From the NCBI RefSeq assembly GCF_036632915.2, contig NZ_CP155552.1:1860001-1924000 (forward strand): a stretch of 64,000 bases of DNA, given 5' to 3'. The DNA comes from Faecalibacterium taiwanense (GTDB taxonomy: Bacteria; Bacillota; Clostridia; Oscillospirales; Ruminococcaceae). This document shows positions 54,379 to 62,245 of this stretch, one piece after another; position 1 is the stretch's first letter, and each line of letters begins with the position of its first letter. The position numbers were made by a program, and so were the translations under genes. The notes beneath the pieces were generated by a model. That model worked only from the letters and a program-made list of their open reading frames with translations, was not told the DNA's origin and did no database searches.

Positions 54379-55685
54379 TCTGCTTCCTCCTCGTTCTCGG
54401 CCAGCGGCGCAGTGCCATCTGGCAAAATATCCATCACAGCCATGCGGTCGGTGCTGAGGATGTGCTGCAGCGCAGCGTCCGCATCCTCGGCAGTCAGCCC
54501 TGCCAGCATGGTGATCTGCTGCGCCACCGTCTGGCCGGAGAGGGCAAAGTCTGCCATCTGGCTGGCCGAGTCCTCCACATTTTCCAGATTTTCGATCAGC
54601 TGGCCGTACTTTTCGTTCTTGCACAGGGTAAAGATCTCCCGGTCCACACCCGCGGCACGGATGCGGGCGATCTCGTCCAGAAGCATCTGCTTCACGGCAT
54701 CGGGGGCATCGCTCTCGCCGGTGAACAGGATGCAGCAGCAGCCGTCCACCCGCAGCACTTCCCCGCCAAAGCCGGGGTTCACAAGGCCTCCGTCGTACAG
54801 ACGGCGGTACAGCGGCGACATGCCGCCTGTGATGCAGCTCAGGATCAGATCATACAGCGCTTCAGTGCGCAGATCGTTCGGGGGCAACGGCTTCTCCTTG
54901 AAGCCCACGCCGAAGCAGGGCTTGGACACCGGCATTTTCAGGGTCTTATGGGCTGCCGCCAGCGTCATGGGTTCCGGCTTCCACAGCCGCTGCACTCTTT
55001 CGGTGCTGCGCGGTTTCATCAGGCCGTGGCGCTCACAGGCAGCCAGGATCTGCTCCATGGTAGTGTTGCCGGCAGCCGCCAGCACCATATTGCCCGGTGC
55101 ATAGAAGGCTTTGCAGCTGTCGTAAAGCATCTCCGGCGTGATCTCAGCAATGCTCTCCACCGTGCCCGCGATATCGCTGCGGATGGGATGCTCGTGGTAC
55201 AAGCACTCGAACAGACCGGTGATGAGCCGCCAGTCCGGGCTGTCATCGTACATTTTGATCTCCTGTCCGATGATGCCCTGCTCCTTGGCGATGGTCTGCT
55301 CGGTAAAGTACGGATGAGTCACCATGCCCAGCAGCACATCCAAGCTTTCGTCCAGCTGCTGGGTCGCAGTGAACAGGTAGCAGGTGCGGTCAAAGCTGGT
55401 AAATGCGTTGGCATTGGCACCGGTCTTGGCATACTTTGCAAAGGCATCGCCGTCCTGATCTTCAAACATCTTGTGCTCGAGGAAGTGTGCCACGCCTGCA
55501 GGCAGATGCACCTCTTTGCCGTCCAGCCGGAAATCCCGGTCAATGGAGCCAAAGCGGGTAGCAAAAATGACATGGGTACTGGAATAGCCCGGCATGGGCC
55601 GCACGATAACGGTCAGTCCGGAGGGCAGGGTCTGCCACTGGTCAGCCACGGTCTTTTCCAGCAGGGTCTGGTTATTCTGCGGCAT
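54375..55685 (-). CDS. M16-family zinc peptidase, YmfH-like
   Basis: This 436-residue protein is the active member of a YmfF/YmfH pair. The inverted zinc motif HFLEH (H-x-x-E-H) lies in VAHFLEHKMFED (about residue 67), and the distal Glu region in IIGQEIKMYDD. Two homologous M16 halves follow. These pairs form a heterodimer that degrades peptides. The cellular role in anaerobes is uncertain. It overlaps the partner gene by 14 bases and lgt by 4 bases, one operon. Confidence 0.93.
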   Translation of the reverse strand: MPQNNQTLLEKTVADQWQTLPSGLTVIVRPMPGYSSTHVIFATRFGSIDRDFRLDGKEVHLPAGVAHFLEHKMFEDQDGDAFAKYAKTGANANAFTSFDRTCYLFTATQQLDESLDVLLGMVTHPYFTEQTIAKEQGIIGQEIKMYDDSPDWRLITGLFECLYHEHPIRSDIAGTVESIAEITPEMLYDSCKAFYAPGNMVLAAAGNTTMEQILAACERHGLMKPRSTERVQRLWKPEPMTLAAAHKTLKMPVSKPCFGVGFKEKPLPPNDLRTEALYDLILSCITGGMSPLYRRLYDGGLVNPGFGGEVLRVDGCCCILFTGESDAPDAVKQMLLDEIARIRAAGVDREIFTLCKNEKYGQLIENLENVEDSASQMADFALSGQTVAQQITMLAGLTAEDADAALQHILSTDRMAVMDILPDGTAPLAENEEEAE

Positions 55686-56967
55686 GAGCGGCCACCTCCT
55701 TTGTGAGCAGATAGCTGACCGAGAGGGTCAGTTTGCGCAGGATGGCGCGCACGTCGTCCTTGGTCACGGCCTGCAGAGCGGCGCGGGCTTCGGCGGGTGT
55801 CTGCACCTTGGCCGGGTCGCCGCCGCGCAGCACTTCAATGTAATACCATGTCTCGATGCCGCCCAAGGTATCCTCTACCCCCTGCATCCCGCTCAGCAGA
55901 CCCCGACGGCAGTCCTCAAATTCATCGTCGGTGATGGGGCCATCGCACAGGTCGGCCAGTTCCTTCAAGATGGCCTGCTCTGCCCGGGCTGCGTCGGCGT
56001 GCTCCACGCCGCTGTTCACAGCCATGCTTCCGGTAAAGCTCTGGAACGAGGACGAGCAGTAGTAGCACAGGTGGTCACGCTCGCGCACATTCAGGAACAG
56101 GCGGCTGGTCACACTGCCGCCGTACAGCGCCATGGCAAGGCGCACAGCAGCCAGCTGTTCGGTGCGCATGGGTTCGCCCAGCGTGAACAGCATACAGAGC
56201 TTCGCCTGCACCATATCATAGGTTTCGGTTTTGTGCACCGGCTCCCGGCGGGGCATGGCAATGTTTTCTGCCAGCGGCAGCGGTGCGCGGTCAATTGCCG
56301 CAAGCTCTGCCAGCAGTGCATCCTTTACCGCAGCGGTCTGCTCTGCCGTGCAGCCCAACACAAGCAGTTCAATGTTGGCGGTGCGCAGCATCTCGTAATA
56401 GGCTGCGGTAAGCTGTTCCGGTGTCAGGCCTTCCACCTCTTCCAGATAGCCCTCCTGCCGCACACCCGCCGGGCTGTCGCCAAAGAATTCCCGGTTGGCC
56501 TGATGCAGGCAGTAAAGGCGCTTATCGTTGATCTCATCTTCCAGCGCCTTTTTCAGCATCTGCTTTTCAATGCCCACGGCTTCCGGATCAAAAGTGCCGC
56601 CCACAAAATACGGGTGAAAGGCCGCACCCAGTGCAATGGATGCATATTCCCTTGTAAGGGTCTCCCCTTCCAGCGCAAACTGATCCTTGATGCCGGTAAC
56701 ACTAACACACAGGTTGTGGCTGCAGCCCATGGGCCGGGCATCCACTGTGAGGTCTGCACCGTAGAGCTTGGCCAGCTTTTTGGTCAGGCGGGTCATATCC
56801 GGGCAGTCGGCATAGCCGCGCTCCAGCACCAGCGGCAGCAGCGCATGTGCTGTGGCCGTTTCCCGCTTTGCCGGAAAGGCAAAGTGGACGCTGATGCGGC
56901 AGCGGTTGAATTTTTCCGCCGGGTCACAGGAAAGATGCACACCCGGCGCAATGAGAGTACGTTCCAA
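55672..56967 (-). CDS. M16-family peptidase-like protein, YmfF-like (no zinc motif)
   Basis: This partner subunit of about 431 residues has the M16 fold (KFNRCRISVHFAFPAKRETA...LPLVLERGYADCPDM) but no H-x-x-E-H at the place where its neighbour has it. It is therefore a non-catalytic half, as in mitochondrial processing peptidase-type dimers. The C-terminal domain reads LFLNVRERDHLCYYCSSSFQSF, typical of the substrate-binding R/Y pair. The start is taken at TTG 56967, six bases after GGAGG. A GTG eight codons earlier (56991) is possible but lacks a good ribosome site. Confidence 0.88.
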   Translation of the reverse strand: MERTLIAPGVHLSCDPAEKFNRCRISVHFAFPAKRETATAHALLPLVLERGYADCPDMTRLTKKLAKLYGADLTVDARPMGCSHNLCVSVTGIKDQFALEGETLTREYASIALGAAFHPYFVGGTFDPEAVGIEKQMLKKALEDEINDKRLYCLHQANREFFGDSPAGVRQEGYLEEVEGLTPEQLTAAYYEMLRTANIELLVLGCTAEQTAAVKDALLAELAAIDRAPLPLAENIAMPRREPVHKTETYDMVQAKLCMLFTLGEPMRTEQLAAVRLAMALYGGSVTSRLFLNVRERDHLCYYCSSSFQSFTGSMAVNSGVEHADAARAEQAILKELADLCDGPITDDEFEDCRRGLLSGMQGVEDTLGGIETWYYIEVLRGGDPAKVQTPAEARAALQAVTKDDVRAILRKLTLSVSYLLTKEVAAHAAE

Positions 56968-57006
56968 TTTGTTCCTCCGCCCTGCTTTCACAGGGAGCTT
57001 TTATTT

Positions 57007-57819
57007 TTATGATGCCTTCTGCAAGGCAAGAAATTCTTCCAGACTCAGGCCGCTGGCACGGATGGCAAGGGCATTTTCAACGCCCACATACCGCCAGTGC
57101 CACGGCTCAAACACCACGCCGGTAGCAGCCTGCCTGTCCTGCGGGTAGCGCAGGATGAAGCCGTATTCGGCGGCGTAGGCGGTGAGCCACTCGTAGGCGC
57201 GGGTCGTATCAAAGCCGGTATCACGGGTCGGGTAGTCCGTACTGAGGATATCCGCCGCATAGCCGGTGCCGTGATCATTGCATTCCGCAGGCGGCTGGAT
57301 ATCTGCCGCAAGGCTGGCGGCTTCTTCCTCGGTTTTGCCCTTTTCCAGATACTGCTGCTTCTGCGTCTCATAGGCCGCGCTGCGGGCATCTGCGTCCTGA
57401 TAGCCTGCCGTCAGCACCAGTGCAACGCCGTCCTCGGCCGCAGCCGCAGCCATTTTCTGGTAGGCTGCAGCTGCTTCGGCTTCCAGTTGGATACCGCTGG
57501 CTTCATCGGCATCGGCAAGGGCCGGAGAGGGTTCCTCGGCAAAAGGCAGATTGGTGTTCACCAGCACAAAACGCTCATCGTCAGCATCAAAGCTGTAGCC
57601 GGTGCCATCGTAGCTGGCCGCATCAAAGCTCTGCGGCCCTGCAAGTATGGCGTTCACCTTTGGCAGCAGCCAGAGGATGCCTTTGGTCATAAGCGCCACA
57701 ATGGCGGCGCAGACGAGAATGAGAACGGCCCAGTTGCGGGCCAGACGCAGCCGCTTGCGGCGCTTCCACTGAGCGCGGGTCAGGCGGGGCTTTGCAGCAT
57801 TTCTATCAGTCGGTTCCAT
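57007..57819 (-). CDS. VanY-type D-Ala-D-Ala carboxypeptidase (M15)
   Basis: This 270-residue enzyme has one N-terminal membrane helix (NWAVLILVCAAIVALMTKGIL, about 29-50) and an outside M15 domain. Zinc ligands are visible in CNDHGTGYAADI (His and Asp) and EPWHWRYVG (His of the E-x-W-H-x-R-Y-V-G motif). It trims the terminal D-Ala of peptidoglycan stems. The ATG at 57819 has AAAGGAG (11-base spacing). A 55-residue upstream frame was rejected. No vanHAX genes are near, so this is a housekeeping wall-remodelling enzyme and not a resistance cluster. Confidence 0.9.
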   Translation of the reverse strand: MEPTDRNAAKPRLTRAQWKRRKRLRLARNWAVLILVCAAIVALMTKGILWLLPKVNAILAGPQSFDAASYDGTGYSFDADDERFVLVNTNLPFAEEPSPALADADEASGIQLEAEAAAAYQKMAAAAAEDGVALVLTAGYQDADARSAAYETQKQQYLEKGKTEEEAASLAADIQPPAECNDHGTGYAADILSTDYPTRDTGFDTTRAYEWLTAYAAEYGFILRYPQDRQAATGVVFEPWHWRYVGVENALAIRASGLSLEEFLALQKAS

Positions 57820-57939
57820 GGTGCGTTGCAGCTCCTTTTGCAGAATTTGCAGCGCACTGCGCCGCACAGATACAGTGTATATTATACACCCCTTTGCATT
57901 TTGTGTAAACGCCGGAAGTGTAAAATAAGTATGACCGAA

Positions 57940-58077
57940 AAAACTCCTTCCGTCTGCTCGCACGCTCGCATCTACCTTCCTCAATGAGGGAGGCTCTGGC
58001 GAAACAGAAAAGTTTCCCGCTCTGCCAAAGGCCCCCTCTCAGAGGGGGCTGTCGCCGCAGGCGACTGGAGGAGTTTT
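57940..58077. repeat. Palindromic intergenic repeat, copy B
   Basis: About 138 bases, with ends AACTCCTTCCGTC and GACTGGAGGAGTT inverted. Internal stems are CCTTCCTCAATGAGGGAGG and GCCCCCTCTCAGAGGGGGC, and GTCGCCGCAGGCGAC. It agrees in layout with copy A at 3785-3920. It separates lysC from the vanY-like gene. Confidence 0.85.
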
Positions 58078-58132
58078 CCACGCAAAAATGCCGCACCACC
58101 TAAAAAGCGATGCGGCATTCCTATATTTTTAT

Positions 58133-59332
58133 TTAATCAAACAGCATATCGTGGATCGCAGAAACAGCCTTGTCGGCATCGTCGCGGTTGATGATGCAGG
58201 AGATCTTGATCTCGCTGGTGGAGATCATCTTGATGTTGATGTTGTTGTTGGACAGTGCCTCAAACATCTTGGAAGCAACGCCGCTGTGGCTCTGCATACC
58301 GGCACCCACAATGGAGACCTTGGCGCAGGTGGTGTCCACGCTCACATCGTTGAAGTGTGCGCTCTCCTTCAGCACGCGCATGGCCAGATCGGCTTCGCCC
58401 TCAGAGCAGGTAAAGCTGATATCCTTCTTGCCGTCACGGCCGGTGGACTGCAGGATGATGTCCACGTTGATGTTCTTCTGGGCCAGCAGACCGAAGATCT
58501 TGAAGCTCATGCCCGGCTCATCGGGAACGTTCAGAATCGTGATAACAGCAACATCAGTGTCTTTTGCGACACCCTTGATCAGCATACCTTCCATGTCTTT
58601 TGTAACCTCCTTGACCACCGTACCGGGCACGGGATTCAGGCTGGAGAGCACCTCCAGCTCCACATTATACTTTTTGGCCAGCTCCACGCTGCGGTTGTTC
58701 AGCACCTGTGCACCCAGAGATGCCAGCTCCAGCATCTCGTCAAAGGTGATCTCATCCAGCTTGCGGGTGTTGCGCACCTTGCGCGGGTCGGCCGTGTAAA
58801 CGCCTTCCACATCGGTAAAGATCTGGCAGCGGTCTGCGTGCAGGGCTGCTGCAATGGCAACAGCGCTGGTGTCGGAGCCGCCGCGGCCCAGAGTGGTGAT
58901 GTCATCCATCTTGTTCAGGCCCTGGAAGCCCGCCACAACAACCACACGGTTGCGCTCCAGCTCAGAAGAGATGCGCTCTGTCTCCAAGCGGGTGATGCGC
59001 GCCTTGGTATAGGCGCGGTCGGTGCGGAAGCCAGCCTGCCAGCCGGTCAGGCTGATGGCATGGCAGCCCAGCTCATTCAGTGCCATGGCCAGCAGCGAAA
59101 TGCTGATCTGCTCGCCGCTAGCCAGCAGCATATCCATTTCACGGGCCGAAGGGTTGTGGGTGATCTCCCCAGCCTTGGCGATCAGGTCATCGGTGGTATC
59201 GCCCTGAGCGGACACCACCACAACTACGTCATTGCCCGCGTTGTGGGTGTTTGCCACAATGCGTGCCACGTTGAAGATACGGTCACGGTCCTTCACCGAA
59301 GAACCGCCGAACTTCTGTACGATCAACGCCAT
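58133..59332 (-). CDS. lysC: Aspartate kinase
   Basis: This 399-residue enzyme phosphorylates aspartate at the head of the Lys/Thr/Met pathway. The kinase domain shows ALIVQKFGGSSVKD (about residue 4), SGEQISISLLAMAL and LGRGGSDTSAVAIAAAL. Two ACT regulatory domains follow (about 265-399: AVITILNVPDEPGMSFKIFGLL, then VSIVGAGMQSHSGVASKMFEAL). The long Firmicute type with such tandem ACT domains is feedback-inhibited by lysine and threonine in relatives. It lies 93 bases after thrB. Probably in the same threonine operon. Confidence 0.96.
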   Translation of the reverse strand: MALIVQKFGGSSVKDRDRIFNVARIVANTHNAGNDVVVVVSAQGDTTDDLIAKAGEITHNPSAREMDMLLASGEQISISLLAMALNELGCHAISLTGWQAGFRTDRAYTKARITRLETERISSELERNRVVVVAGFQGLNKMDDITTLGRGGSDTSAVAIAAALHADRCQIFTDVEGVYTADPRKVRNTRKLDEITFDEMLELASLGAQVLNNRSVELAKKYNVELEVLSSLNPVPGTVVKEVTKDMEGMLIKGVAKDTDVAVITILNVPDEPGMSFKIFGLLAQKNINVDIILQSTGRDGKKDISFTCSEGEADLAMRVLKESAHFNDVSVDTTCAKVSIVGAGMQSHSGVASKMFEALSNNNINIKMISTSEIKISCIINRDDADKAVSAIHDMLFD

Positions 59333-59425
59333 ATCTTGTCACTCTCCTCTTTTTGTCCCTTTGTCAAAAGGGGGTACACCGGGCGGAAGCGGTCAGCAGC
59401 GCCTTGCACTTCCCTTACCCATTTA

Positions 59426-60331
59426 TCATTCCACCGTTGCGCCGGTGTTATCGGCATCCAAACGCAGCAATGTAAATGCTTCACATCCGTCCAGACCTTC
59501 CAGCAGCTCCAGACCCTTTTCCAGCTTGGAATAGAACTTTTCGGCCTCCGCCTTTTCCGCTACGGCCATCACGGTGCTGCCCGCACCGGAAACGTAAACA
59601 GCCTTTGCACCGCACAGGCGTGCCATATCGAACACTTCCTTAGAGCCGGGCATCAGCGGCATACGGTAGGGCTGGTGCAGCTTATCCTCGGTGGCAATGG
59701 CCAGCAGGTCATGTCTGCCCTCGCAGAAGGCGGCGGGCACCAGCGCAGCGCGCGAAAGGTTATATACCGCGTCCTTGTGGGAGACTTCTTTGGGCAGGGC
59801 CGCACGAGCGGCTTCCGTCAGCAGCTTGTAGTCCGGCACGATGGCGGCGAAGCACAGCGTTTCATCCACATTGCGCTTGACCGAGTACACCTTGCCATCC
59901 TCGAACACGCTGCTGGTCAGGCCGCCCAGAAGAGCCGGGGCCACGTTATCCGGGTGGCCCTCGATGGAGGTAGCCAGCGTGAGCAGCTCCTGCGTGTTGA
60001 GCACATCGCCCAGCATCCGGTTTGCACCCAGCAGTCCCGCAATGATGCAGGCCGAGGAAGAACCAAGGCCGCGCGCCATGGGGATGGGATTCGTCTGGGT
60101 GATCTTGAGGGGCGGGATCTGCTTGCCCACCTTCTCAAACAGCCCCTTTGCCGAACGGTACACGAGGTTCGATTCACCGCGCGGGATGCGGGTACCGTCC
60201 GCAGACGAGATATCCAGCACTTCGCTCTCTTCAAAGGTGACCGTATTATACAGCGTCACCGCCAGACCCAGCGCATCAAAGCCGGAGCCGATGTTTGCAC
60301 TGGTGGCCGGGACAGAAACCTTGATCTTCAT
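59426..60331 (-). CDS. thrB: Homoserine kinase
   Basis: This 301-residue GHMP kinase turns homoserine into O-phosphohomoserine for threonine synthesis. The substrate region is KVSVPATSANIGSGFDALGLA (about 3-23), ATP loop ARGLGSSSACIIAGLLGAN (about 87-105) and a late YVSGAGSTVMAVA. It lies 28 bases after hom. No thrC follows. A separate threonine synthase gene is to be expected elsewhere. Confidence 0.96.
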   Translation of the reverse strand: MKIKVSVPATSANIGSGFDALGLAVTLYNTVTFEESEVLDISSADGTRIPRGESNLVYRSAKGLFEKVGKQIPPLKITQTNPIPMARGLGSSSACIIAGLLGANRMLGDVLNTQELLTLATSIEGHPDNVAPALLGGLTSSVFEDGKVYSVKRNVDETLCFAAIVPDYKLLTEAARAALPKEVSHKDAVYNLSRAALVPAAFCEGRHDLLAIATEDKLHQPYRMPLMPGSKEVFDMARLCGAKAVYVSGAGSTVMAVAEKAEAEKFYSKLEKGLELLEGLDGCEAFTLLRLDADNTGATVE

Positions 60332-60359
60332 AGCCGCCGCACCTTTCCTTATTCCGTTA

Positions 60360-61595
60360 TCAGTTTTCTTCCGGCAGACGCTTGAGCACCAGCTTCACGC
60401 TGCCGCCCACGGCTTCCACCTTGCGGGCTGCTTCGGCCAGTGCCTTTTCGTCGGCGCGCTCCACAAAGTAAGCGCAGCCTTCGTAGCGTTCGTCCACCAC
60501 CCTGCCATAGCCGTAGATGGCTTCCACCACCGCCGGAGCAATGCCTGCTACACGCACATAATATGCAGCAGGAGCCGGGTCGGTGAGCATTCCCTCCACC
60601 GGCTCAGCAGGCTGCCAGAACAGGCTGTCGTGCACCTTGGAGCCATGCTTCAGGGCATCCACAACGTCGGCCACCACGGCGCTGGCGGTGGGCAGCTTGC
60701 CTGCGCCCTTGCCGTAGAACACCACGTCGCCCAGCATATCGCCCTTGACCAGCACTGCATTGAACACATCGTCCACGCTGGCCAGCTGGTTTGCCTTGGG
60801 CACCAGACACGGCTCCACACCGGCAGCCACGCTGCCGTCCTTGCCGCGCTTCATCCATGCGATCAGCTTGATCACACAGCCCAGCTTTTCCGCCGCTTCC
60901 ACATCTGCCGTGGTAATGGCACGGATGCCGCGGGTAGGAATGTTCTGGGGGTAGATCTGATGGCCGCACACCAGCGAGGACAGAATGGCGATCTTGCGGC
61001 AGGCATCACGGCCGTCCACATCGTCGCTGGGGTCCTTCGTCTCGGCGTAGCCCAGCTCTTGCGCGATCTTCAGCGCATCGTCAAAGCCCAGATTTTCGCG
61101 CACCATCTTGGTGAGCATGAAGTTGGTGGTGCCATTCACGATGCCCTCCACCTCGGTGATGACGTTTGCCGCCAGACACTGGTGCATCGGGGTAATGATG
61201 GGCGTACCGCCGCCCACAGAAGCCTCGAACAGGAAGGCACAGCCGTGCTCTTTGGCAAGGCCCAGCAGCTCTGCGCCGTAGGTGGCCACCATCTCCTTGT
61301 TGGAAGTGCATACGCTGCGGCCGCTCTCAAGGCAGGCCTTTACATACGGATACGCAAAGCGGGTGCCGCCGATGGTCTCCACCACCACCTTGATCTCCGG
61401 GTCTTCCAGAATGGTATCGAAGTTCTTTATAAACAGGTGTGCATCCGGATGGTTTGAAAAATCCTTCGGGTCAAGGATGTACTTGACCTCCACCGGCTCA
61501 CCTGCACGGCGGGAGACACCCGCAGCGTTGCGGCACAGTACCTCGTACACGCCGCTGCCCACCGTGCCAAAGCCCAGAATTGCAATTTTAGCCAT
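60360..61595 (-). CDS. hom: Homoserine dehydrogenase
   Basis: This 411-residue enzyme reduces aspartate semialdehyde to homoserine. It has the NAD(P)-binding GFGTVGSGVYEV at the start, the family motif GIVNGTTNFMLTKM and LGYAETKDPSDDVDGRDACRKI with the catalytic Lys and Asp. A C-terminal ACT domain (about 340-411, YYVRVAGIAPAVVEAIYGYG) follows for threonine feedback. Length is normal for Firmicutes. The 89-base gap to the ACT protein upstream carries no terminator. Confidence 0.96.
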   Translation of the reverse strand: MAKIAILGFGTVGSGVYEVLCRNAAGVSRRAGEPVEVKYILDPKDFSNHPDAHLFIKNFDTILEDPEIKVVVETIGGTRFAYPYVKACLESGRSVCTSNKEMVATYGAELLGLAKEHGCAFLFEASVGGGTPIITPMHQCLAANVITEVEGIVNGTTNFMLTKMVRENLGFDDALKIAQELGYAETKDPSDDVDGRDACRKIAILSSLVCGHQIYPQNIPTRGIRAITTADVEAAEKLGCVIKLIAWMKRGKDGSVAAGVEPCLVPKANQLASVDDVFNAVLVKGDMLGDVVFYGKGAGKLPTASAVVADVVDALKHGSKVHDSLFWQPAEPVEGMLTDPAPAAYYVRVAGIAPAVVEAIYGYGRVVDERYEGCAYFVERADEKALAEAARKVEAVGGSVKLVLKRLPEEN

Positions 61596-61684
61596 TGTTG
61601 TTCTCCCTCGTTTTCTGAAGACTGCTTACAGATTGTACCCGCAGTGCACGCCTACCACCATACGCTGACGCGAAAGTTTTTCGG

Positions 61685-62056
61685 TCAGCTCTTCGGGGTC
61701 ATCTGCATGGTATCGGTGCGGATGGTGACTGCCACCAGTGCGGCACCGTTTTCCGGTGTGGACTGGTTGATGGTCACAATGCTTGCACCTGCGGCGCTGA
61801 TGCCGGCCAGCAGGCTCTGCAGTGCACCGGTCTCGTCCCGCAGAGTAGCCATGACGGTGATCACCTCACGGCCATTCTCGGAGTCAAAAATGCAATCCTT
61901 ATACTTATAAAAAGCGCTGCGCGAAAGATCGACTGCGCGGGTGGCTGCGGAAATGCTGCGTGCCTCCCCGCTGGCCAGAAGTTCCTTGGCACGCACCACC
62001 TTGAGAAAAACCTCAGGCAGCACCTGCGCATCTACCAGATAAAAGCGGCGTTCCAA
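61685..62056 (-). CDS. ACT-domain protein, PheB/UPF0735 type
   Basis: This 123-residue protein has an N-terminal helical part (RRFYLVDAQVLPEVFLKVVRAK...ISRSAFYKYKDCIF, here with LSRSAFYKYKDCIF) and an ACT domain (about 50-120, ITVMATLRDETGALQSLLAGI). ACT domains bind amino acids. This family stands next to hom in Clostridia and is thought to modulate threonine or aromatic amino acid genes. The start chosen is TTG at 62056, backed by GAGGTGA. A GTG three codons earlier would be in that site. First gene of ACT-hom-thrB-lysC. Confidence 0.85.
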   Translation of the reverse strand: MERRFYLVDAQVLPEVFLKVVRAKELLASGEARSISAATRAVDLSRSAFYKYKDCIFDSENGREVITVMATLRDETGALQSLLAGISAAGASIVTINQSTPENGAALVAVTIRTDTMQMTPKS

Positions 62057-62095
62057 CTTGTTCACCTCACAAACACAAGTGTTCTTGCAGTGAAT

Positions 62096-62124
62096 ATAAT
62101 AGCATCCGGCCCCCTGCAATGCAA
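62096..62124 (-). promoter_or_regulatory. Promoter of the ACT-hom-thrB-lysC operon
   Basis: On the reverse strand TTGCAT (62124-62119) and TATTAT (62101-62096) have a 17-base spacer. A hairpin (GCATCCG/CGGATGC, 62102-62136) overlaps it and may end transcription from the upstream pbp gene. Confidence 0.7.
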
Positions 62125-62245
62125 GAGGTCGGATGCGTTTTTGTCAGATTATCCAGTTTTGCTGCGGCAAGCGCGGTATTTCCTTGCCGGATTCACTCCG
62201 CGCCGGTGCCGATAGTACGCCTTTTGTCCTTCATATGGCTACAGA

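Noticed and set aside
57007..57819. VanY-like gene as part of a vancomycin resistance cluster
   Set aside because: No vanR/S/H/A/X genes are nearby. The neighbours are lysC and M16 peptidases, so it is a wall-maintenance enzyme.
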